Assembly: GCF_005795905.1 (NCBI RefSeq)
Contig: NZ_VAWE01000001.1
Span: forward strand, 5,383,001-5,447,000
Source: Streptomyces marianii
GTDB lineage: Bacteria; Actinomycetota; Actinomycetes; Streptomycetales; Streptomycetaceae
DNA: 64,000 nt
Reading direction: 5' to 3'
Positions 42,504 to 49,909 of the stretch are shown here, piece after piece (within the stretch, counting starts at the first letter, position 1; every line of letters starts with the position of its first letter). The notes beneath the pieces are model-generated. The model was given only the letters and a program-made list of their open reading frames with translations, made no database searches and was not told the origin of the DNA. The position numbers were made by a program, and so were the translations under genes.

Positions 42504-43817
42504 TCACCGGTCCAGCGCGTTGTCGATGGCCTTCACGGCGGCGTCCCAGCCTTCCTTGGACGACCGGCCCTTCTGGTCGACCTGGAGCATGCCGACGTCG
42601 GCCAGGTTCTGGGCGATCACCAGGTCCTTCGGACCGATGATCGTGACCGGGATGCCCTCTGCGGCCCGGGAGAAGATCTCGCCGATCGGGGCGCCGCCGA
42701 AGTACTCGTGCTCGGCGCCGGCCACGGCGGGCAGCGAGTACGCGGCCTTGGCGCTCGGGAAGCTGCCGCGCTTCTCGAAGAGCTTCGCCTGCTGCTCGGG
42801 TGCGGTCAGCCAGGCCGCGAGCTTCGCCGCCTCGGTCTTGTTCCTGCCGGCCTCGGGCACGATCAGGAACGAGCCGCCCCAGTTGCCGGGCTTCGGCGCG
42901 GGTGCGACGTCCCACTTGTCCTTTCCGGCCGCACCGCCCTTGTCCTGGATGTAGCCCAGCATCCACGCCGGGCAGGAGACCGTGGCGAACGTGCCGTTGG
43001 CGTAGCCCTGGTCCCAGGCGGGTGTGAACTGCTGGAGCCTGCCGGTCAGTCCCTCGGTCGCGAAGGCGGCGGCGATGTCCCAGGCCTGCTTCACGGCCGG
43101 GTTGGTCTTGTAGACGACCTCGCCGTTCCCGTCGTAGAACCGTCTGGCGCTGCTGCCGGTGATCGCGGCCATGACACCGGAGGCGGAGTCCACGAAGGCG
43201 GTGCCCTTGGGCGCCTTGGCCTTGAACTGCTTGCCGGCGGCCAGGTACTTGTTCCAGTCGCCGGCCCAGAGCCTGCCGAGGGCCTCACGGTCCGTCGGGA
43301 GACCCGCCTTGGCGAAGAGGTCCTTGCGGTAGCAGATGCCCTGCGGGCCGATGTCCGTGCCGAGTCCGACGGTCTTCCCGTCCTTGGACGTCGCCTGTGC
43401 CCACTTCCACGGCAGGAAGGCGCCCTTGCTGACGCCTTCGGCCTTGCCGAGGTCGACGAGCTTGTCCGCCTGGGTGGCGGTGATCTCGGCGATGTTGTTG
43501 ACCTCGACGGCCTGGATGTCGGCCAGCCCGCTGCCGCTGCCCAGATGGGTGAGCAGTTGCGGGTAGTAGTTCTCGTTCCGCTCGATCGAGGTCTGCTTGA
43601 TCTCGATGTCCTTGTGGAGCCTCATGTACTCGTCGTAGAGCCCGGCCTCCTTGAGGCCGAAGGCCCCGAAGACCCCCACGGTGATCGTGGTCCTGCCCTT
43701 GCCGCCGCCCCCGCCGTTCGCGGAGCTGCCGCCGGGTCCCTCGCCGTCCTCGGCACAGCCGGCCAGCAGCCCGGCGCCGAGCGCCGCGACGACCGCCAGG
43801 ATTACGGTCCTGCGCAT
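42504..43817 (-). CDS. cebE: Extracellular carbohydrate-binding lipoprotein (CebE-like)
   Basis: This 437-residue family 1 solute-binding protein has a lipoprotein signal peptide (MRRTVILAVVAALGAGLLAG then Cys21). A Gly/Ser linker follows, and then the CebE-like opening ITVGVFGAFGLKEAGLYDEY and ERNENYYPQLLTHLGSGSGL. It would bind cellobiose or cello-oligosaccharides and pass them to the CebFG channel. ATG 43817 is preceded by AGGAGG. It is the first gene of the operon and divergent from the LacI-type regulator, with the operator between them. Confidence 0.82.
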   Translation of the reverse strand: MRRTVILAVVAALGAGLLAGCAEDGEGPGGSSANGGGGGKGRTTITVGVFGAFGLKEAGLYDEYMRLHKDIEIKQTSIERNENYYPQLLTHLGSGSGLADIQAVEVNNIAEITATQADKLVDLGKAEGVSKGAFLPWKWAQATSKDGKTVGLGTDIGPQGICYRKDLFAKAGLPTDREALGRLWAGDWNKYLAAGKQFKAKAPKGTAFVDSASGVMAAITGSSARRFYDGNGEVVYKTNPAVKQAWDIAAAFATEGLTGRLQQFTPAWDQGYANGTFATVSCPAWMLGYIQDKGGAAGKDKWDVAPAPKPGNWGGSFLIVPEAGRNKTEAAKLAAWLTAPEQQAKLFEKRGSFPSAKAAYSLPAVAGAEHEYFGGAPIGEIFSRAAEGIPVTIIGPKDLVIAQNLADVGMLQVDQKGRSSKEGWDAAVKAIDNALDR

Positions 43818-43933
43818 TGCGTCCTCCTAGTGACCTGACGTGCCGACCCCCCGGCCAACTCTCACGGCGTGCCCATCGGTTGAAGCTGCGGCTCGGGCGG
43901 GGAACGTGCGGGTTCTGAATGGGGCGGGTAGTG

Positions 43934-43947
43934 TGGGAGCGCTCCCA
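43934..43947. promoter_or_regulatory. CebR-type operator TGGGAGCGCTCCCA
   Basis: A perfect 14-bp palindrome identical to the published CebR box lies in the 221-bp divergent region between cebE and the LacI-family gene. Placement suits repression of both. LacI relatives in Streptomyces share near-identical boxes, so the exact regulator is inferred from adjacency. Confidence 0.85.
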
Positions 43948-44038
43948 TGAGTGATGGCTTGAAGGGTCGCGGCTCCCCGCAGGGGTGTCAAGGCTCCCGG
44001 CGCGTAATGTTCCGGGTAGGGAGGACGGGAGGCGGATC

Positions 44039-45136
44039 ATGGTGGATCGTCGGAATGCCGGTTTCCCCGTGAGGGGCGATGTGCGCGCCGCCTCCCGCGG
44101 AGGGGCCAGGGCTTCGGGCCGCAGCGGGGGCAGACCGACACTCGAGGAGGTCGCGGCACGGGCCGGCGTCGGCCGCGGCACCGTCTCGCGGGTCATCAAC
44201 GGGTCGCCCCGGGTGAGCGAGGCGACCCGCGCCGCCGTCGAGGCGGCCGTCGCCGAACTCGGCTACGTTCCCAACCGCGCCGCCCGCTCACTCGCCGCCA
44301 ACCGCAACGACGCCATCGCGCTCGTCGTCCCCGAGCCCGAGGCGCGGTTCTTCGCGGAGCCGTACTTCTCCGACATCGTGCGCGGTGTCGGCACGGCCCT
44401 CGCCGACACCGACATGCAACTGCTCCTCACCTTCGCGGGTTCGGAGCGCGAACGCCGGAGACTGGCCGACTACCTCGCGGCCGGCCGGGTGGACGGTGTA
44501 CTGCTGGTGTCGGTGCACGCCGACGACCCGCTGCCCGACCTGCTGGAAGAACTGGGTATCCCGGCCGTCATCAGCGGCCGCCGCTCGGCCTCCGACCCCC
44601 TTGCCGCGGTCGGCTCCGACAACACCGGGGGCGCCCGCGCGGCCGTCGCCCATCTGCTGTCCCGCGGGCGCCGGACCATCGCGACGATCACGGGGCGGCT
44701 CGACGTCTACGGTGCCCAGTGCCGCCTCGACGGATACCGGGCCGCCCTCGCGGAGGCGGGCGCCGTGGCCGACGAGCGGCTGGTGGCGCCGGCCGACTTC
44801 ACCGAGGAGGGCGGCCGGCTGGCCATGCGCGCCCTGCTCGACCGACGCCCTTCGCTGGACGCGGTCTTCGCCGCCTCCGACGTCATGGCCGCCGGCGCCC
44901 GCCAGGTGCTGCGCGAGGCGGGCCGGCGCATCCCCGACGACGTCGCCCTGGTCGGGTTCGACGACTCCGCGGTGGCACGCCACATGGACCCGGCCCTCAC
45001 GAGCGTTCGCCAGCCGATCGAGGAGATGGGCCGCACCATGGCCGGCCTCCTCCTCGGCGAGATCGCCGACCGCAGCGGCCCGGACCGGCCGAGGGTCATC
45101 CTGCCGACGGAGCTGGTGGTCAGGGACTCGTCCTGA
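44039..45136 (+). CDS. cebR: LacI-family repressor (CebR-like)
   Basis: This 365-residue regulator has a LacI helix-turn-helix at residues about 38-85 (PTLEEVAARAGVGRGTVSRV, then NGSPRVSEATRAAVEAA). The periplasmic-binding-like effector domain includes ALVVPEPEARFFAEPYFSDI, GRVDGVLLVSVH, VGFDDSAVARHMDPALTSVR and a C-terminal LPTELVVRDSS. ATG 44039 follows GGGAGG at 6 nt. It is divergent from cebEFG-bglC with the CebR box between. In the known system cellobiose relieves repression. It could instead be a paralogous beta-glucoside regulator. Confidence 0.82.
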   Translation: MVDRRNAGFPVRGDVRAASRGGARASGRSGGRPTLEEVAARAGVGRGTVSRVINGSPRVSEATRAAVEAAVAELGYVPNRAARSLAANRNDAIALVVPEPEARFFAEPYFSDIVRGVGTALADTDMQLLLTFAGSERERRRLADYLAAGRVDGVLLVSVHADDPLPDLLEELGIPAVISGRRSASDPLAAVGSDNTGGARAAVAHLLSRGRRTIATITGRLDVYGAQCRLDGYRAALAEAGAVADERLVAPADFTEEGGRLAMRALLDRRPSLDAVFAASDVMAAGARQVLREAGRRIPDDVALVGFDDSAVARHMDPALTSVRQPIEEMGRTMAGLLLGEIADRSGPDRPRVILPTELVVRDSS

Positions 45137-45229
45137 GGGCGGATCCGACGGCGCGGACTCCCCTCGGCCCGGGCCGAGGACCGCGCGTCACAAGCGGCGC
45201 ATGACGAAGGGCCGATCCGCGCTCCTTGG

Positions 45230-45841
45230 GTGGTGCACGATGCGCTCGGCCGGTGGCCCGAAGATCTGGGATTCACCACACCGCCGGGATGGATCCGGCC
45301 GGAGCGCCACGAAGCGGCCGAGGTGAAGCGCCGAGCTTTCGTCTCGGCCACCGCCGCCGCGCTCGTCGCAGGACCCACGCAGCCGCATCACGTTGACCCT
45401 GCCCTGATCGACTACTTCCAGCAGCAGTTGGAGGGGCACTACCGGGCGGACATGTTCCTCGGCCCGCACGACTTGATCGGCACGGTCTCAGCCCAGTACC
45501 AGCTCATCGACAACTCGCTGGCTGAGGTTGAAGAGGACGCTGCGGTTCTGGGCGAGGTCGAGATCGCGACGTACCTGGAAGACGTCCCGACGTGGCGGCG
45601 GGTCGGTGATTCGATCACGGGCGCCTTCCGGATCCGGTACCACGGCGGCGTCGCGATGATCGTTCACGTCGCCGATGTGGAGCGGTTGATCAGCCATCAC
45701 GCGGACATCGACCTGCGGTGGGATCACGTGCGCTTCACGATCACTACGCATGACGTCGGGCACAAGCTGACGCTCAAGGACTTCGACCTGGCCAAGCGGA
45801 TCAACGCGATCGCTGCGGCCCACGAAGCCGAGCCGGTCTGA
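45230..45841 (+). pseudogene. Chimeric gene: truncated XRE/TPR-type regulator joined to a pterin-4a-carbinolamine dehydratase-like domain
   Basis: Residues 1-90 (HDALGRWPEDLGFTTPPGW, RRAFVSATAAALVAG, VDPALIDYFQQQLEGHYRAD) match the middle of Streptomyces helix-turn-helix/TPR regulators, but the DNA-binding domain is missing. Residues about 100-203 switch to a PCD-like domain: PTWRRVGDSITGAFR, ISHHADIDLRWDHVRFTITTHD with the family His-His and Trp. The join is in frame, near position 45530. It is either a fusion protein or a deletion scar at the prophage edge. The PCD part may still fold. Confidence 0.6.
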
Positions 45842-45875
45842 GGGATCTGTCGTACCGGGCCGATAGCCCTTCCCT

Positions 45876-46100
45876 ATGCACCGCAAACGCGAACCGTCCG
45901 GTTCCGCGCGCTCCGCGGCAGCGATCGACGAGGAGGTCCGTGCCCTGTGGGCGCGGCCTGGGCCCGCCTGGAGGAGACGGCGCGGCGGTACGAGGTGCTG
46001 TCGCCGCTCTTCTCGGGGCGATCCGCGATCCTTGCCGTGGAGGGACCGTACGCCCGCTGGGCCACCTCGTTGTTTCCGCAATGCTCCCAAGAGTTCAGAC
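45876..46100 (+). pseudogene. Frameshifted remnant of a small protein
   Basis: The first frame gives MHRKREPSGSARSAAAIDEE and VRALW. Coherent sequence then continues in another frame (MGAAWARLEETARRYEVLSP, then LFSGRSAILAVEGPYARWAT). The switch near 45950 indicates a frameshift in a small actinobacterial protein of unknown function. It lies directly before the terminator and tRNA fragment. Confidence 0.4.
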
Positions 46101-46102
46101 AC

Positions 46103-46142
46103 GATCAAGGCCCGGTCTGCTTCCGCAGACCGGGCCTTGATC
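46103..46142. terminator. Very strong 18-bp-stem terminator next to the tRNA fragment
   Basis: GATCAAGGCCCGGTCTGC pairs perfectly with GCAGACCGGGCCTTGATC across a TTCC loop. It lies immediately downstream (minus strand) of the tRNA 3' fragment, exactly where a tRNA terminator belongs. Confidence 0.9.
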
Positions 46143-46148
46143 GTTCAG

Positions 46149-46170
46149 GGTGAGTGACGGGACTCGAACC
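46149..46170 (-). other. Putative prophage attachment site: 3' end of a tRNA gene
   Basis: On the minus strand the sequence reads GGTTCGAGTCCCGTCACTCA followed by CC, i.e. a T loop, T-stem 3' strand and acceptor 3' strand. No tRNA body precedes it. The T-stem has one mismatch (ACTGG against CCCGT) on the phage side, which dates the switch from tRNA to phage sequence. The 73rd base would be C, which is typical of tRNA-His. This fits a tyrosine integrase att core, with the intact tRNA expected at the far end of the prophage beyond the window. Confidence 0.6.
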
Positions 46171-46463
46171 AGTTTTGTTACCCATTCTTGACCTGCGGCG
46201 ATCCGTGAAAACGGGCGAAATCGGGACCGTTTGATACCAGTGAGCGCCACTGAATGCGGCTCAGTTCCCGTCGGAGTTCCCGCGGGAACACGACCTCGCG
46301 GAGATCGCCGAGCAACGCCCGTCAGTGAGTAGCAAACGCCTTGACCGCAATGTGTCGGCGACACAGCGGCGCCCCCGCCGAAGCGGGGGCGCCGCGGGCA
46401 CCTCGCGGTCCGCCCGGGGGAGGTGGTTCCACGAGGGCCGTACATGAGGTGTGGGGAAGGTGC
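46171..46463. other. Prophage left-end noncoding region
   Basis: About 290 bp without a supported gene. The first ~110 bp are AT-richer (AGTTTTGTTACCCATTCTTG) and probably belong to the phage att arm. A short GC-rich hairpin (GCGCCCCCGCCGAAGCGGGG, near 46368) may end the leftward small-gene operon. Confidence 0.45.
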
Positions 46464-46814
46464 CTAGACCGGCGGCCGGCCAGGCGTCGGGGTAGGAGCA
46501 GGGGACGGCAGCGGCGGCCCCGGGTCGGGAGGGCTCTGCGGCGCGCCCGGACCTCGGTGTCTCTCGGCGTGAACTGGCTCGATCTGCCCGGCCGCGGTCC
46601 AGCGCACAGGCCCCTTCGGGCCCACGGCCCGCCCGGTCAGCCGGTACACCCCGAGCGGCGGAAACAGATCCACCCTCGCCGGGACGTTGGCATCGGCGCA
46701 CGCCCCGCAGCGGGCGAGTCCGGTCGCCAGCCCCTTCGTCACGGCCGGGCGCAGCCAGCACCCCTGGCACACGGTCTCCCTCAGCAGGTCGGGCTCCAGT
46801 AACGCAATGCTCAC
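46464..46814 (-). CDS. Small zinc-ribbon-like prophage protein with a Pro-rich tail
   Basis: This 116-residue protein starts at GTG 46814 (VSIALLEPDLLRETVCQGCW). Two Cys pairs, CQGC and CGAC about 24 residues apart, suggest a zinc ribbon. A short beta region (LGVYRLTGRAVGPKGPVRW) and a ~35-residue Pro tail follow. It is last in the operon of tiny proteins at the prophage left end. No named family. Confidence 0.55.
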   Translation of the reverse strand: MSIALLEPDLLRETVCQGCWLRPAVTKGLATGLARCGACADANVPARVDLFPPLGVYRLTGRAVGPKGPVRWTAAGQIEPVHAERHRGPGAPQSPPDPGPPLPSPAPTPTPGRPPV

Positions 46815-46978
46815 GTGCTCGCCTCTCTGCTCGGTCAACGATGAGGCCAAGGGCCCCGGTCGGCCCGGGACGGGAATCCTGTCGGGCCGACCGGAGCCGC
46901 GGCAGCGGGCGCCCTGTCCAGCTCGCCATCGGACGCGCCGCTTCGCCGTACCCGGGGCACTGGCCGGGCACGGCGGGT

Positions 46979-47191
46979 TCATGGGCAGGACCACACCTCG
47001 ACGTCCAGGACGTGGGCGCCCTGACGGCCGCGGGCGAAGCCGCGGTGCACGGCGCCGGTGGTCAGCCGCTTGCCGCAGGAGCAGCACGCGCGGCCGGCGT
47101 ACTGCTCCGTGGTGAGCGCCTGCGCGGTCGGTACCGGTCGCTCCCGGCAGGGCATCCCAGCAGCGATACGCACGACACCGGCCGTGCTCAC
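46979..47191 (-). CDS. Small Cys-rich prophage protein
   Basis: This 70-residue protein starts at GTG 47191 and overlaps the previous stop as GTGA. It includes TTEQYAGRACCSCGKRLTTG and ends VLDVEVWSCP. The CCSC and distal Cys suggest metal binding. The motif recurs in Streptomyces phage and element proteins that I recognise only as hypothetical. Confidence 0.6.
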   Translation of the reverse strand: MSTAGVVRIAAGMPCRERPVPTAQALTTEQYAGRACCSCGKRLTTGAVHRGFARGRQGAHVLDVEVWSCP

Positions 47192-47358
47192 TGCGGCTCC
47201 GGCCCGCGGTTGGGCCAGGACTGCCCGGACGCCCAATCGCAGTGGTCGCTGTCGTGGCCAGGGCGCTCGGTGCACCGGTCCCAGGTGCCGGGCTTCCGGA
47301 CCCAGCAGTAGCAAGGGATCACCGTGCGGTCCGGCGTGGTGTACGGCGCCGTCTTCAC
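47188..47358 (-). CDS. Tiny Cys/His-rich prophage protein
   Basis: This 56-residue protein reads from GTG 47358 (VVKTAPYTTPDRTVIPCYCW) with CYCW, DRCTERPGHDSDHCDW, giving four Cys and several His that could form one zinc site. It is coupled by GTGA overlaps on both sides. Confidence 0.55.
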   Translation of the reverse strand: MKTAPYTTPDRTVIPCYCWVRKPGTWDRCTERPGHDSDHCDWASGQSWPNRGPEPQ

Positions 47359-47549
47359 GACGCTTCCAGCCGCGTAGGGATCCGACGCTGGTCTCGGCAG
47401 GGCGCGCACGCGTACAGCGGTACTGGTGGCCCGGACTGGCGCTCGACGATATTGACCAGACGCGCCGTTCCGGAGGGCCCTTTGTGCCAGTGGCAGTAGT
47501 CGTGCGTACCCGCGTGTTCGCCCGCGGCCGGCTGGATTCCCGTATCCAT
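47355..47549 (-). CDS. Tiny Cys/His-containing prophage protein, first of the small-gene operon
   Basis: This 64-residue protein starts MDTGIQPAAGEHAGTHDYCH at ATG 47549 and ends with CAPCRDQRRIPTRLEAS. The CHWH and CAPC pairs suggest a zinc ribbon. It heads a chain of three genes with 4-nt overlaps, 87 bp downstream of the XRE gene. Confidence 0.6.
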   Translation of the reverse strand: MDTGIQPAAGEHAGTHDYCHWHKGPSGTARLVNIVERQSGPPVPLYACAPCRDQRRIPTRLEAS

Positions 47550-47636
47550 GACCAGGACGGTAGGCCCGAGTGTTTCTCCAGATCCGGCGTGTTTCTCGGT
47601 GTTTCTCAGCGGGCGGCCGGTGTTGCTCCGTGTTGC

Positions 47637-48479
47637 TCAGCGAGGCTCGAGGGCGCCCCGCGCGCGGCTGATGAGGCGGTGCGCGCCGCGGCCCTCCACG
47701 GCGCCGGCGGCGAGGGCGTCCCACACCGTCCGGTACAGCGTGACGTCCTCGGGCGAGTCCAGCCACATCTCGGCGTGCCACGACTCGGCGATGACGAGCC
47801 GGTCGTCATGGATCCAGAAGTCGTCACCGGCAGCCACGCGCACCTCGGCGCCGAGTGGGATGACGCCGAGTTCCACGGTCGATAGGCCGTTGATGGACAT
47901 CAGCCGGTCCAGTTGGTCCGCGAGGACGGCCGGCGGGCAGATGCGGGTGTGCAGCGCGGACTCGTGCAGCAGGACGTGGTATCGCTTCGACGGGTCGTAG
48001 AGACCCTCTTGGCGGCGGATCCGGGAGGCCACGCCCGCCTCGATGTCGCGAGTCGCGCCGTGCAGTTGCGCGTACCGGGACAGGACGCTGCGCGCGTACT
48101 CCGCGGTCTGGAACACCCCGGGCACCACCGAGCCCGTGAAGCCGCGGAACACTCTGGTCCTCCCGTGCTGAGCCCCAAGCGCGTCCTGCACTGCGCGATG
48201 GCCACCGGCCAGCTGCCGACGCCACGAACGGTACGTCGATTCCAGCCCGGCCAGGCGCCCTTTCAGCTCAGCCGCAACGTTGGGCTGACCAACAGCCTGC
48301 GCCCACGCCTCCAGATCTGCGTGGGTCGCGGTCTGTTTCCCGTTCTCCAGTTTCGAGATCTTCGATGGGGCCCAGTCGCACGCGGCGGCCATGGCCCGGA
48401 CCGTGAGCCCGGCCCCGGTGCGCAGCTCGCGCAGCCTCACACCGAGGGAGCGCCGGCCCTGCTGGAAGTCGGTCGTCAC
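47637..48479 (-). CDS. XRE-family regulator with DUF5753 domain, copy 2 (prophage)
   Basis: This 280-residue protein has an N-terminal helix-turn-helix (RLRELRTGAGLTVRAMAAAC, DWAPSKISKLENG). A DUF5753 domain follows, with VVPGVFQTAEYARSVLSRY and LLHESALHTRI. It is homologous in layout to 23907-24755. GTG 48479 overlaps the stop of the DUF6879 gene as GTGA. Position in the prophage beyond the lysis genes suggests a lysogeny-expressed (moron) module. Confidence 0.9.
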   Translation of the reverse strand: MTTDFQQGRRSLGVRLRELRTGAGLTVRAMAAACDWAPSKISKLENGKQTATHADLEAWAQAVGQPNVAAELKGRLAGLESTYRSWRRQLAGGHRAVQDALGAQHGRTRVFRGFTGSVVPGVFQTAEYARSVLSRYAQLHGATRDIEAGVASRIRRQEGLYDPSKRYHVLLHESALHTRICPPAVLADQLDRLMSINGLSTVELGVIPLGAEVRVAAGDDFWIHDDRLVIAESWHAEMWLDSPEDVTLYRTVWDALAAGAVEGRGAHRLISRARGALEPR

Positions 48480-49006
48480 ACAGGCGACGGTACCTGTGCC
48501 TTGAACTCCTCGTACTTGGTCGCGTAGTGCCAGGCAGCGTCACGGGCCTGGCACGCCTTCACCACCTGCTCCGGGTCGGTCGTCAGCTCCATGCGCCGCT
48601 CGGCATCCTCCCAGTTGAAGCGGGCCAGGACCCGGGAGTCGAACAGCCAGAAGTCGAAGTCCGGCAGCTCCAGCTCGAGCGCGCGGGAGCGGCGCAGGTA
48701 TCGGATGTCCTCGCCCGCGGCGAGGTTGTCCGGGGTGGTCGCGAGGAGGTACCGCTGGTTGTCCGTGGCGGGCTCGTCGACCAGGCGCACGCGCTCGATC
48801 CTCTTGCCCGCGGCCGTCTGCTCGTGGGCGTTGACGAACCAGGGCCCGCTCTCATCCGGCGGCGGGACGATTCCCTCGAGGAATCGCTGGTACTCCTTGG
48901 TCTCTTGGTCGGCCGCGTACGCCTCGCGGGTCTCCAGCCGCCAGGCTGTGTGCTCGAAGCCGGTGCGGAAGAAGTCGAGGATGCCGCGCGCGGGGACGAA
49001 CTCCAC
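48476..49006 (-). CDS. DUF6879 family protein, copy 2 (prophage)
   Basis: This 176-residue protein begins VEFVPARGILDFFRTGFEHT at GTG 49006, with AAGGAG upstream. It contains AWRLETREAY and FWLFDSRVLARFNW, the equivalents of HLELRDSY and FWLFDGTLL in copy 1. It lies between the small protein and the XRE gene in the same order as copy 1. Confidence 0.87.
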   Translation of the reverse strand: MEFVPARGILDFFRTGFEHTAWRLETREAYAADQETKEYQRFLEGIVPPPDESGPWFVNAHEQTAAGKRIERVRLVDEPATDNQRYLLATTPDNLAAGEDIRYLRRSRALELELPDFDFWLFDSRVLARFNWEDAERRMELTTDPEQVVKACQARDAAWHYATKYEEFKAQVPSPV

Positions 49007-49008
49007 CG

Positions 49009-49218
49009 CTACTCCTTCGGGGCGAAGTTGACGAGGAGAGCGCGGTCGATGACGACGAGGGACTCCCCGGGGAGGACGTTCGCCATCTGCGCGAGGACGT
49101 CCGGGTCGGTGACGGTGTAGCCCTGGACGAGGATCTCTCCGGTCTCGACGTCCTCGTATAGCGTCGGGCACTCGCCCGTCTTCGAGTTGGTGCCGAGCAT
49201 GCGGATGGTGCGAGACAT
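49009..49218 (-). CDS. Small protein of the DUF6879/XRE module, copy 2 (prophage)
   Basis: This 69-residue protein starts MSRTIRMLGTNSKTGECPTL at ATG 49218, with GAGGGG. The core ECPTLYEDVETGEILVQGY parallels copy 1. The remaining C-terminal half (ESLVVIDRALLVNFAPKE) is a beta-rich end. First gene of the module, with the stop 2 bp from the DUF6879 start. Confidence 0.75.
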   Translation of the reverse strand: MSRTIRMLGTNSKTGECPTLYEDVETGEILVQGYTVTDPDVLAQMANVLPGESLVVIDRALLVNFAPKE

Positions 49219-49331
49219 GGGGTTCCCCTCTCGTCGGCCGGCGCGCCGCCGGACTCGCACCGTAGACCGATGATCTAGAAACACGAAAGGGCCCCCTCCC
49301 GCGCACGTGGCGCGAGAGGGGCACGGCCGTT

Positions 49332-49586
49332 TCAGCGGGCAGCGAGCTGGTACAGGGTGGCGCCGAGCGCGCTGAGACTCACCAGAGCAGCAAGCGACGG
49401 TAGCGGCCAACGGGCCTTCTCCAGGCTGTCCAGGCGCGCCTCGTGGTCGGCGAGTTTCTGGTCCGTCTGGTCGCCGCGCTGTACGAGGAGGGCAAGCTGT
49501 CCGCGCTGCTCGGCAAACCCGACTTCCATCGTGCGGCGCAGTTCGGCCAGCTCCAATGCGATCTGCGTCGTCTCCGGCGGCGTCAC
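49332..49586 (-). CDS. Small phage membrane protein with coiled coil (holin partner-like)
   Basis: This 84-residue protein has an N-terminal helix or coiled coil (ELAELRRTMEVGFAEQRGQL, then KLADHEARLDSLEKAR) followed by one membrane helix (LAALVSLSALGATLYQLAA). The layout resembles XhlA-type lysis accessory proteins. GTG 49586 overlaps the previous gene's stop. Confidence 0.65.
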   Translation of the reverse strand: MTPPETTQIALELAELRRTMEVGFAEQRGQLALLVQRGDQTDQKLADHEARLDSLEKARWPLPSLAALVSLSALGATLYQLAAR

Positions 49587-49891
49587 CGGCTGCTACCGAG
49601 GCGGGGCACCTGCACAGTGCCGGCCGGAGGCGGTTCCTTGTACTGCGGCGGCCGGGCCCATCCGAGCAGCACACCCGCGATGCGACGGAGCCGCTCCCAC
49701 CGCAGACGGGCGGTGGCCTGCTCGGCCAGTCGGAAGACGAGGTAGTAGGCGGCGGTGAGGGCTGCCGTCACGATGACGGCCACCTGGGCCGAGTCCACCG
49801 GTATGCCGAGGGCTCCCGTGAGCGTGAGTATCGCTCCGGCCAGGACCGGAACGACGGTCCGCAGCAGGGACGCCAGAAGGTTGAGGTTCAT
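49583..49891 (-). CDS. Putative holin
   Basis: This 102-residue protein has two predicted membrane helices (LLRTVVPVLAGAILTLTGAL and QVAVIVTAALTAAYYLVFRL) and a charged, Pro-rich C-terminus. Position directly after the endolysin supports a holin role. ATG 49891 is 18 bp from the endolysin stop. Confidence 0.7.
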   Translation of the reverse strand: MNLNLLASLLRTVVPVLAGAILTLTGALGIPVDSAQVAVIVTAALTAAYYLVFRLAEQATARLRWERLRRIAGVLLGWARPPQYKEPPPAGTVQVPRLGSSR

Positions 49892-49909
49892 GGGATAAGT
49901 GGTCCTCTC

